From Massiliimalia sp050943535 (GTDB taxonomy: Bacteria > Bacillota > Clostridia > Oscillospirales > Ruminococcaceae): DNA of 64,000 bases. Each line of letters begins with the position of its first letter. The first letter of the stretch is position 1. The translations under genes and the position numbers were made by a program. Below are positions 33,507-40,826 of the stretch, piece by piece. The notes beneath the pieces are model-generated. The model worked only from the letters and a program-made list of their open reading frames with translations. It was not told the origin of the DNA and searched no databases. The DNA is taken from the NCBI GenBank assembly GCA_050943535.1, contig JBMNPJ010000001.1, positions 248,001 through 312,000 on the forward strand, read 5' to 3'.

Positions 33507-35825
33507 ATGAAAAACAACAAAAAACTTCTAGCTGCACTATTGGCAGTTATGATGGCAGCATCTAGCAGTGTAGTGGTATTTGCGGATGAAGCAGAAAAAA
33601 CAGAAGAAAAGGATTCAATTCCTTCAACAGAATTGACCCAAGCAACTGTAGCAATTGATCCAATTGATGTAGGTGTAGAAAAACAAGGACTTGTAGGAGA
33701 CGGTACACAAAATAATCCATACCAGATTTCTGATGCATCACAGTTGACAGTATTGAGTACAGATGCGTATGTTTCAGGGCGATATGTTTATGTAAAGCTG
33801 ATGAATGATATTGACTTATCAAAATCTACACCTTCTTTTGGCACGGCATATATTAATTGTTTTCAAGGTGAATTTGATGGAAATGGCCATAAAATTTATG
33901 GTGCTGCTACAGGAACGTCTGTTTTTAAAAACTTTTTAGAAGGAAAAATTCAAAATTTAACTTGGAATATTGAAAATACTTATGCATATTTAGTTGAATC
34001 TAATGGCTCTAGTAAGAGAAATAGCCCATTAAAGGGATGTACTTATGAAGGTATTAGTGTAATAGGGAATGTAGTGTTCCCAGATAGTACAAACAATAAT
34101 GAAAGTCCGTTGGTAGTGTATGCATCTGGTATGACTACTTTTAAAAATGTAATTATTAGCGCAAACATTTCTTCTGTTGCTGCATATAATGGTATTTTTG
34201 TTGGATATAAAGCTAGTTGGAGTGACACAGAAGGAAATGTTAAAACAACATTTAACTTTGAGAATTGTTCCTACACTGGAACAGCTGTAGGAGATCAGCT
34301 CGGAATGTTCTTTGGGAACCCTACAGGTATGGAAAGTGCGTTAAAAGATGGTTCCCTGTCTATTACAGTTAAAAATTGTGCGTTGACAGGTACTATTACA
34401 GGTAATCGTGCTGATTTTTTGGTAGCAAATGTTGGTGGAAATCAATATGCTGAAGGTTCTAAAATTAAAGAATTGAACAGTAAAATTATAAATGAAAATG
34501 ATGGATTAAATTCTAACAATCTTCAACAATCACAGGAAATTACCGATTTTACAATTACCAAAAACAAAGACGGAAAGATTAAAATTACAAAAAATTCTAG
34601 TTCCCAATCTATTTCTGAAATTCGTATTGCTGTTAGTGTTTATTCCAATAGATATGATAAGGATGGAAATAAAGCAGGTACTTATTTACATACAAAAACA
34701 GAACGAATTTCTGTGGATAAATTAGAAGAAAACAAAGCACTGTATCCAGTTTTAGGTTATGATAGTGAATTTTATGATGGAGCAGGTACTGTAGGGACAA
34801 TAGGATCAGATCAATCTATTGAAACGGTTACAGTAGATGGAAAAGCCTATTTGAAATTATGTACTGATTTTTGTGAAAAAGATGATTGCTCTCATAGATT
34901 TGCCGATACAGTTGGAACTTCCAAAAAAGCGGATATGATACGTTTAGTGGCATATGATGCAAATGGGAAACAAATTGGAATTATAAGTACAATTGGACAA
35001 GAAGATTTTACAGTTCCAACAGAACCTTCTATTCCAGAACAAAACAATGCTGGAATTACTATCAAAGAAGATGATGGAAATCAGAGTATTTTTATTGCTG
35101 AAAATGCTAATGTTAGTACTTTAGAAGATATTAAATTGCCAGAAGGTTGTTCTTGGTTGAATCCTAAAATGCGTATTAATGATGGTGGTCAAACATGTTA
35201 TTATTATGATACGCAAAGAAATGTCTTTTCAATTTATGTTGAAAAAGAAGTAAAGCAGGATAATGGCAATAATAACAACGGCGGTTCTATCGGAGTTCCT
35301 GGAACAGGCACACCAATCGGAACCGGTACTTGGAAACAGAGCCCAGCAGGCTGGTGGTACCAGAATCCAGACGGCACCTATCCAGTAAACCAGTGGAAAT
35401 ATCTGGATTCCGGCAAAGGCTACAAAGCTTGGTATCTGTTTAACCAGAACGGCTACATTACCTTTGGCTGGCAGAAAGTAGGCAACACCTGGTACTACAT
35501 GAACCGTTCCGGCGAAATGCAGACCGGTTGGCAGTTTATCAATAATAAATGGTATTACCTGAACAGCAACGGCGCTATGGCAACCGGCTGGGTAAAAGAC
35601 GGAAACAAATGGTACTTCATGAACAAAGATGGTTCCATGCACTTTGGCTGGCTTAGCTGGGCAGGTTACTGGTATCATCTGGACAGCCATGGTGTAATGA
35701 GCACAGGCTGGAAACAGGTAAATGGCAAATGGTATTACATGTATGCTGAAAACGGAAGAATGGCAGCAAACACTACAACTCCTGATGGCTACTATGTAAA
35801 TGCTAACGGCGAATGGATAAAATAA
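33507..35825 (+). CDS. Secreted protein with GLUG-like ectodomain and cell-wall-binding repeats
   Basis: 772 residues from the ATG at 33507 (GGAG upstream). Signal peptide KNNKKLLAALLAVMMAASSSVVVFA, cleavage likely after VFA. Residues ~50-320 resemble beta-helical GLUG-type domains (GDGTQNNPYQISDASQL, MNDIDLSKS, FDGNGHKIYGA). Residues ~330-570 are unrecognised; a Gly/Asn linker near 590 leads to about seven aromatic CW-binding/choline-binding-type repeats (WYYMNRSGEMQTGW, WYYLNSNGAMATGW). It should sit on the cell surface. The repeat region has a visibly GC-richer codon style than the AT-rich ectodomain, suggesting a mosaic gene. Confidence 0.85.
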   Translation: MKNNKKLLAALLAVMMAASSSVVVFADEAEKTEEKDSIPSTELTQATVAIDPIDVGVEKQGLVGDGTQNNPYQISDASQLTVLSTDAYVSGRYVYVKLMNDIDLSKSTPSFGTAYINCFQGEFDGNGHKIYGAATGTSVFKNFLEGKIQNLTWNIENTYAYLVESNGSSKRNSPLKGCTYEGISVIGNVVFPDSTNNNESPLVVYASGMTTFKNVIISANISSVAAYNGIFVGYKASWSDTEGNVKTTFNFENCSYTGTAVGDQLGMFFGNPTGMESALKDGSLSITVKNCALTGTITGNRADFLVANVGGNQYAEGSKIKELNSKIINENDGLNSNNLQQSQEITDFTITKNKDGKIKITKNSSSQSISEIRIAVSVYSNRYDKDGNKAGTYLHTKTERISVDKLEENKALYPVLGYDSEFYDGAGTVGTIGSDQSIETVTVDGKAYLKLCTDFCEKDDCSHRFADTVGTSKKADMIRLVAYDANGKQIGIISTIGQEDFTVPTEPSIPEQNNAGITIKEDDGNQSIFIAENANVSTLEDIKLPEGCSWLNPKMRINDGGQTCYYYDTQRNVFSIYVEKEVKQDNGNNNNGGSIGVPGTGTPIGTGTWKQSPAGWWYQNPDGTYPVNQWKYLDSGKGYKAWYLFNQNGYITFGWQKVGNTWYYMNRSGEMQTGWQFINNKWYYLNSNGAMATGWVKDGNKWYFMNKDGSMHFGWLSWAGYWYHLDSHGVMSTGWKQVNGKWYYMYAENGRMAANTTTPDGYYVNANGEWIK

Positions 35826-35837
35826 ATTCTTAAAAAA

Positions 35838-35866
35838 TAAGGGAGGCAAAAGCCTCCCTTTTAATT
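35838..35866 (+). terminator. Terminator after surface-protein gene
   Basis: Stem AAGGGAGGC/GCCTCCCTT with an AAAA loop, T-rich tail. The following 35867-36362 is AT-rich and holds no recognisable gene. Confidence 0.85.
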
Positions 35867-36325
35867 TATTTTTATAGTTTTTCAATTATTTAAATATACT
35901 CATCATTATTTTATTACATTAGAATTTCTCTTATAACGAATGCTCCTCACAGTTCTAAGAAGTTGGCTGTCTCTTAAAGATATCGATTCTTGATTGCTTG
36001 CAGCCTGAATATTGTAATTAAAAGGATTTAATCTCCCAGAAGGGAATTTAGTAATGTGGAACTGCTGTAGTTTTTCCCAATAACAGATTGGGTTTGCTAA
36101 TATTTATAGTGTGAGACATCTAAATGAAAGTTTGCTTATTGTTAGTCGGACTTTCCAAATGTCTATTACATTACACATATATGTCTATACTTTTTAAGAA
36201 ACCGAAACAAAGGTTAGTGAACTAATATCAGCTATTACTGGTAATTAAGTTCAAATTAAAAAACTATAAATATGCAAAACAATGTATATTTATTAAATAA
36301 CATGTATTTTTGTCTATGTTCTAAC

Positions 36326-36347
36326 AAAGACCAAATAAAGACCAAAC
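36326..36347 (+). repeat. 11-bp tandem pair near right attachment site
   Basis: AAAGACCAAAT and AAAGACCAAAC lie head to tail (36326-36336, 36337-36347), 16 bases inside the right repeat. Short direct repeats at this position resemble arm-type integrase-binding sites of tyrosine-integrase elements (inference). Confidence 0.45.
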
Positions 36348-36362
36348 GGGAAAATACTATAA

Positions 36363-36436
36363 AACAAAAAGCTCGTAAACCCCATAATAACAAGGTTTAC
36401 GAGCTTTTTTCATTGGAGCAGACGGCGGGAATCGAA
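36363..36436 (-). repeat. Right attachment-like repeat (tRNA-Gly 3' end plus terminator)
   Basis: 74 bases paired with 32621-32694 (one mismatch). It comprises the tRNA-Gly terminator hairpin (stem 36366-36381 with 36394-36409, T-run on the minus strand) and the 3' 23 bases of the intact tRNA. Confidence 0.85.
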
Positions 36437-36487
36437 CCCGTAACCTCAGCTTGGGAAGCTAATGTTTTACCACTAAACTACGTCTGC
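36414..36487 (-). tRNA. tRNA-Gly(CCC)
   Basis: 74 nt with encoded CCA. Acceptor GCAGACG/CGTCTGC, D-arm AGTTTAGTGGTAAAAC, anticodon stem TTAGC/GCTGA with loop TTCCCAA giving CCC, T-arm CGGGTTCGATTCCCG. The 3' half is duplicated at 32672-32694, marking an integration site. Confidence 0.96.
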
Positions 36488-36710
36488 AAACTGCAACTAA
36501 TATTATACTTGATTTTGCAATTAATGTCAAGATGTATTTTTTAAGGCAAGTTTCTTAAAATAATGTCTTAAATATAATCATGTGGTTATACAAAATCAAT
36601 TTTTATGTTCTTGATTCTTGGTTAATTGACATCGATTTAATTTGTTTTATCTATTTTTTATTCGAAAATAAGTATATTTATAGTGAAAATTATGATTTTT
36701 TGTAAAACGA

Positions 36711-36739
36711 TTGACAATCATAGAAAAATTAGATATAAT
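36711..36739 (+). promoter_or_regulatory. Promoter of right tRNA-Ser
   Basis: TTGACA (36711-36716), 17-bp spacer, TATAAT (36734-36739), followed by the same GCTGTC/GACAGC leader hairpin as the left copy. Confidence 0.85.
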
Positions 36740-36771
36740 ATAGAAGCTGTCTAACAGGACAGCAAACATCT

Positions 36772-36863
36772 GGAGAGATGGCTGAGTTGGTCTAAGGCGC
36801 ACGACTGGAACTCGTGTAGGCGTTAATAGCGTCTCAAGGGTTCGAATCCCTTTCTCTCCGCCA
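36772..36863 (+). tRNA. tRNA-Ser(GGA), right copy
   Basis: 92 nt including encoded CCA, reading the same as the gene at 27669-27760 but on the opposite strand; anticodon GGA, long variable arm. Promoter, leader and terminator are also duplicated, making a near-identical inverted repeat of roughly 190 bp about 9 kb apart. Confidence 0.97.
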
Positions 36864-36866
36864 AGT

Positions 36867-36902
36867 AAAACCCTGTATAGCCTAAGCTATACAGGGTTTT
36901 TT
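36867..36902 (+). terminator. Terminator of right tRNA-Ser
   Basis: Stem 36867-36881 with 36886-36900, loop CTAA, T6. Relative to the tRNA, the loop is the reverse complement of the loop in the left copy. Confidence 0.9.
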
Positions 36903-36933
36903 ATTGTGAATACAATAAAAAGCTTTTAGATAC

Positions 36934-37003
36934 AAGAAAATCTCCTTTTGCAAAAAGGAATGTGATTTTATAAATCAGATTCAAAGCAAAAGGAGATTTT
37001 CTT
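36934..37003. repeat. Long-loop 18-bp inverted repeat, probable terminator
   Basis: AAGAAAATCTCCTTTTGC (36934-36951) pairs with 36986-37003 across a 34-base loop. It lies downstream of the leftward DUF362 gene. Confidence 0.65.
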
Positions 37004-37051
37004 ATGAAACACAAAAGAGATAGAACAATTTATTTAAAAACAAATAGTTAT

Positions 37052-38158
37052 TTATTTGATCTGAATCAGTTCATATTCTTTGTGGCCCATACCCAGTTTT
37101 ACTGCATGATCCAGACAAACTTCCCAGTTAGTATCTGGATGGGTATCTGTAAAGTGATCGTGGGTATGCTGTTCTTTTTCACCCAGATAGCTGTTTTCAA
37201 TCACTGGCTGATGGTTAACGGCATCAGCACAAGCCATATCCAAAGCAACTGGGTCAAAGGATGCAAACATACCTACATCTGGTACAATCGGAACATCATT
37301 GGAATTGTGACAGTCACAGAAAGGAGAAATGTCCATTACCAAATTGATGTGGAAATTAGGTTTGTCTTTAATCACAGCATAGGTATATTCTGCAATTTTC
37401 TTATTTAAAATGTCGTTTGCTTCATCGGAAGCAGGCTGAACTGCATCCACTGGACAGACACCGATACATCTGCCGCAGCCAACACACTTATTGTGGTCAA
37501 TAGATGCTTTTTTATCTGTGATCTGGATCGCGTCATGAGCACAGTTTTTACGGCAGGAACCGCAGCCAATACACATTTCCTGTGCTACATATGGTTTTCC
37601 GCTGCTGTGCATTTCCATTTTTCCAGCACGGGAACCGCAGCCCATACCGATGTTTTTAAAGGTACCGCCAAAGCCGGTTGCTTCATGTCCTTTAAAATGG
37701 GTTAAACTGATGAAAACATCTGCATCCATCACAGCACGGCCGATTTTGGCTTCTTTTACATACTCGCCGTCAATCGGAACCAATTCTTCATCGGTTCCTT
37801 TCAGTCCATCCCCAATGATAACGTGACAGCCGGTTGCAAAAGGATTGTAGCCATTTTCGTAAGCACTGTCCAAATGATCCAGCGCATTTTTGCGGCGTCC
37901 GACATACAGGGTATTACAGTCGGTTAAAAACGGTTTTCCGCCCAGTTCCTTAATGACGTCTACAACAGCTTTTGCATAGTTAGGACGCAGGTAGGCAAGG
38001 TTGCCTGGTTCTCCAAAATGAATTTTGACAGCAACATATTTATTCTGCATATCGATTTGTCCGATGCCGGCAGTTTTAATCAGCTTCTGCAATTTTAAAA
38101 GCAGGTTGCTGTTATGGCCGACACGTAGATCGGTAAAATAGACTTTAGACTTTTCCAT
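37052..38158 (-). CDS. DUF362 protein with two 4Fe-4S clusters
   Basis: 368 residues: DUF362 domain (~1-180; KIHFGEPGNLAYLRP, DCNTLYVGRR, HFKGHEATGFGGTFKNIGMGCGSRAGK), then a bacterial ferredoxin insert (CIGCGSCRKNCAHDAI and CVGCGRCIGVCPVDAV) and a C-terminal return to DUF362 (PDVGMFASFDPVALDMACADAVN). Widespread in anaerobes; reaction unknown, probably electron transfer. Single gene; the ATG start is followed by KSKVYFTDLR. Confidence 0.88.
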   Translation of the reverse strand: MEKSKVYFTDLRVGHNSNLLLKLQKLIKTAGIGQIDMQNKYVAVKIHFGEPGNLAYLRPNYAKAVVDVIKELGGKPFLTDCNTLYVGRRKNALDHLDSAYENGYNPFATGCHVIIGDGLKGTDEELVPIDGEYVKEAKIGRAVMDADVFISLTHFKGHEATGFGGTFKNIGMGCGSRAGKMEMHSSGKPYVAQEMCIGCGSCRKNCAHDAIQITDKKASIDHNKCVGCGRCIGVCPVDAVQPASDEANDILNKKIAEYTYAVIKDKPNFHINLVMDISPFCDCHNSNDVPIVPDVGMFASFDPVALDMACADAVNHQPVIENSYLGEKEQHTHDHFTDTHPDTNWEVCLDHAVKLGMGHKEYELIQIK

Positions 38159-38385
38159 AAAAAAACCTCCATATATTAACGTGGAACGACTACTTCTTTA
38201 CTATATCATACTTGCGATAAAATTTCAAATTTCTTCCTATACAACAGTGGAGAGATCCTGTATCTAGAAAAATTAAAAATTTGGAGATGAAGTTTTTCAT
38301 TTTATGTGATATAAAAGATTTATATAAAAGAATTAACATATTAAAGTAATCGTGCTTGTGAAATAATGATTGAGAAAAGAGGAAT

Positions 38386-38457
38386 ATGGTTGTGAAAGCA
38401 CTGCGAAAGAAGAGAGCGGTAGCCATTGAAGTTTTAGGGCGAAAGGACGTGGTTTGA
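38386..38457 (+). CDS. Possible 23-aa leader peptide before Vat-like gene
   Basis: ATG at 38386 (GAGG just upstream, spacing short) encodes MVVKALRKKRAVAIEVLGRK and three more residues, ending 27 bases before the acetyltransferase start. Short basic leaders ahead of ribosome-antibiotic resistance genes can act in induction. No clear attenuator hairpin was found, so this may be chance. Confidence 0.2.
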   Translation: MVVKALRKKRAVAIEVLGRKDVV

Positions 38458-38484
38458 AAAAGAGCATACAGGAGGTAAATGATT

Positions 38485-39147
38485 ATGAGAAACATTCCAG
38501 ATCCCAATGAGGTATTCCCAAATGAGTATGGTACATCTTGCTTTTTAAAAAATGTAGTATCTGCTCCTAATATTTTTATCGGTGATTATACTTATTATGA
38601 TGATCCGGTAGATCCTACCGCATTTGAAAAGAATAATGTATTGTTTAACTGGCCGGAATTTGGCGACCGATTAGTAATTGGAAAATTTTGTTCTATTGCT
38701 AGTGGAGTGAAATTTATTATGGGTCCGGCAAATCACCGGATGACCAGTGTCAGCACCTATCCTTTTGCTGTTTTTGGCGAGGAATGGAGCCAAAAGGTGC
38801 CGCCCCATTTGGAACAGCTGCCAAGAAAAGGCGATATCATTGTAGGAAATGATGTTTGGTTTGGGCGTGAAAGTGTAATTATGCCTGGGGTAACTATTGG
38901 AAATGGGGCAATTATTGGTGCATATTCTGTGGTTGCAAAAGATGTAGCTCCCTACAGTGTCGTAGCGGGAAACCCTGCCCGTTTGATTCGAAAGCGGTTT
39001 GACGATGAATTGATTCAAATGCTTCAGGAATTTTGTTGGTGGGATTATCCAATAGAGGAGATAACCGAATTTTTGCCTTTGTTATGTGAGGAAAATTTGG
39101 AAAGAGTAAAACAGGTATTAAGCCAGCATCTGAAACAGCGCACATAG
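38485..39147 (+). CDS. Vat/CatB-type xenobiotic O-acetyltransferase
   Basis: 220 residues. The ATG at 38485 is preferred over 38479 because AGGAGG is nine bases away. Hexapeptide-repeat xenobiotic acyltransferase with Vat hallmarks: IGDYTYYDDP, GKFCSIASGVKFIMGPANHRM (catalytic His), STYPF, GNDVWFGRESVIMPGVTIG, VVAGNPARLIRKRF, WWDYPI. The family acetylates streptogramin A or chloramphenicol. True resistance activity cannot be judged by eye; many chromosomal relatives act on unknown substrates. Confidence 0.87.
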   Translation: MRNIPDPNEVFPNEYGTSCFLKNVVSAPNIFIGDYTYYDDPVDPTAFEKNNVLFNWPEFGDRLVIGKFCSIASGVKFIMGPANHRMTSVSTYPFAVFGEEWSQKVPPHLEQLPRKGDIIVGNDVWFGRESVIMPGVTIGNGAIIGAYSVVAKDVAPYSVVAGNPARLIRKRFDDELIQMLQEFCWWDYPIEEITEFLPLLCEENLERVKQVLSQHLKQRT

Positions 39148-39196
39148 GGGAATCATTTGGTTCGCAAAAGTAGTTTTTAAATATAGGAGGATATCC

Positions 39197-40096
39197 ATGA
39201 AATTTTGTAAATTAGCAGTGATTGAGCCGATTAATGTAACGGAGGAGGCAAAACAAGAGCTGTATCAATATGCGCAAGAGGTGATTTTTTATCCGGATTT
39301 GCCTCAGGATGATCAGGAAAAAATAAAACGCATTGGTGATGCAGATGGAGTGTTGGTTTCTTTTACCACCACGATTCCAAAAAATGTGTTGGAAGCATGC
39401 CCTCATGTAAAATATGTGGGTATGTGCTGTAGTCTGTATTCTCCGGAAAGCGCTAATGTAGATATTCGTGCAGCAGAAGCTTTGGGAATCACGGTAACTG
39501 GTGTTCGGGATTACGGAGATGATGGCGTTGCAGAATATGCGGTCAGTGAGCTGGCACGCTTGCTCCATGGATTTGGAGAACATCAATGGAGACCAGAGCA
39601 AATGGAGTTTCACAACCTGGATATTGGGTTTGTTGGCATGGGGGCCAGCGGAAAGCTGGTTTCTGCAGCATTGCAGTATTTTGGTGCCAATATTTTTTAT
39701 TATAGCCGCACCGAAAAAATACCGCTTCGGGAAAAGGGATATACTTATCTGCCGTTGGATGAATTGCTCCAAAAAGTACCGGTTTTGATCACCTGCTTAA
39801 ATAAAAATGTAGTTTTGCTGGGAGAAAGAGAGTTTCAGCTGTTTGGGAACGGAAAGATTTTAATGAATACTTCCATCAGCCCCAGCTTTGATCTAAAAGC
39901 CGTGGAAACATGGGTTCAAAATAAGGACAACTACCTGATGTGTGATTCTGAATTTGCTTTGGGGTCAGGCAGCTTGCTGCACTATCCCAATGTGTTCTGT
40001 GCTCATAAAACTTCTGGCAGTACCATTCAATCTAAAGTGCGATTGGGGAAAAAGGTTATTGATAATATAGAAGTGTTTTTAAACAGTCAGAAATAG
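39197..40096 (+). CDS. D-isomer-specific 2-hydroxyacid dehydrogenase family protein
   Basis: 299 residues, slightly shorter than usual (~320). N-terminal flavodoxin-like substrate domain; NAD-binding motif IGFVGMGASGKLV at ~148. The expected catalytic Arg in the IN(T/A)xRG loop is absent (LMNTSISPSFD), while a Glu (CDSEF) and the His of CAHKTSGST are present. Either the substrate lacks the carboxylate that Arg binds, or activity is altered. Eleven bases before the flavodoxin-like gene. Confidence 0.8.
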   Translation: MKFCKLAVIEPINVTEEAKQELYQYAQEVIFYPDLPQDDQEKIKRIGDADGVLVSFTTTIPKNVLEACPHVKYVGMCCSLYSPESANVDIRAAEALGITVTGVRDYGDDGVAEYAVSELARLLHGFGEHQWRPEQMEFHNLDIGFVGMGASGKLVSAALQYFGANIFYYSRTEKIPLREKGYTYLPLDELLQKVPVLITCLNKNVVLLGEREFQLFGNGKILMNTSISPSFDLKAVETWVQNKDNYLMCDSEFALGSGSLLHYPNVFCAHKTSGSTIQSKVRLGKKVIDNIEVFLNSQK

Positions 40097-40107
40097 GAGG
40101 AATCAAA

Positions 40108-40611
40108 ATGAAAGTATCCATTGTATACAGCAGTAAGACTGGCAATACAAAGTTATTAGCTCAAACAATCATGTCTTGTTTTGATAAAGAAGATGTAGTC
40201 TACTGCGGGGAAATGAATAATACCGTAATCGACGCAGAACGTATTTTTGTAGGATTTTGGACTGACAAAGGCACTTGTGATGAAAAAGTGGCAGAATTTT
40301 TGAAAGGGCTTCATGGAAAACAGGTGTTTTTGTTTGGCACCGCAGGGTTTGGAGGAAGCGAAATTTATTTCCAACAAATTTTAGAGCGGGTCATGGCCCA
40401 TCTAGACGATTCTAATCAAGTTGTAGGCAGCTATATGTGCCAAGGGAAAATGCTTAATGGTGTTCGTGACCGATATGTGGCGCTGCAAAAGGAACATCCA
40501 GAGGATCCAAAATATGAAAAAATGATTTTGATGTTTGATCACGCCCTGACTCATCCAGATCAGGATGATTTGGAAAAATTAAAACAGTTGATTCAGGAAA
40601 GTAATCAATAA
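40108..40611 (+). CDS. Flavodoxin family protein, BilS-like
   Basis: 167 residues. FMN phosphate loop YSSKTGNTKLLAQTI at ~8; then VYCGE, FVGFWTDKGTCDEKVAEFLK, FLFGTAGFGGSEIYFQQILERV and SYMCQGKM. These segments fit the small flavodoxin group that includes BilS, the partner of bilirubin reductase in gut Firmicutes. No bilR-like reductase gene is next to it, so the assignment is by resemblance only. Likely cotranscribed with the 2-hydroxyacid dehydrogenase gene. Confidence 0.75.
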   Translation: MKVSIVYSSKTGNTKLLAQTIMSCFDKEDVVYCGEMNNTVIDAERIFVGFWTDKGTCDEKVAEFLKGLHGKQVFLFGTAGFGGSEIYFQQILERVMAHLDDSNQVVGSYMCQGKMLNGVRDRYVALQKEHPEDPKYEKMILMFDHALTHPDQDDLEKLKQLIQESNQ

Positions 40612-40637
40612 AAATGAAAAGCTAAATTGAAAAAGGG

Positions 40638-40679
40638 AAACCACCTGTGGATTTTTAAAGAATCTGCAGGTGGTTTTTA
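40638..40679 (+). terminator. Terminator after flavodoxin gene
   Basis: Stem AAACCACCTG.../...CAGGTGGTTT (40638-40647 with 40667-40676) extended by GATT/AATC, T5 tail. Confidence 0.85.
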
Positions 40680-40753
40680 TCGTATGACAAAACTGCAATC
40701 ATTTGGGGTGGGGAAGGATATCAAAATATTTGGTTGAGGGTTTGCTGTAATTC

Positions 40754-40782
40754 TTGACATTTTTTTTAATTAGTTATAAAAT
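40754..40782 (+). promoter_or_regulatory. Promoter of NSS transporter
   Basis: TTGACA (40754-40759), 17-bp spacer, TAAAAT (40777-40782). Confidence 0.75.
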
Positions 40783-40826
40783 AGCTATGAATATTTTCAC
40801 ATTAAATTGGGAAAGGGGTTTTTTCA

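Larger units (their letters stand above)
32621..36436. mobile_element. Genomic island integrated at tRNA-Gly(CCC)
   Basis: About 3.7 kb between two direct copies of the tRNA-Gly 3' end. The intact tRNA is at the right end, its 3' end facing the island, as expected for tyrosine-integrase insertion. The DNA inside is clearly more AT-rich than its surroundings. Contents: pseudogene, leader ORF with terminator, and a secreted cell-wall-binding protein. No integrase, relaxase or transposase is visible, so it is a minimal, decayed or trans-mobilised element. From 32695 to 32934 no gene is seen. Confidence 0.7.

Noticed and set aside
35867..36362. Remnant integrase or transposase in the island right arm
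   Set aside because: All frames were checked by eye; they are short and no integrase or transposase motif was seen.
36272..36544. Open frame reading through the tRNA-Gly region (EQTAGIEPVTSAW...)
   Set aside because: The product is the translation of a tRNA gene and its terminator, a well-known false protein.
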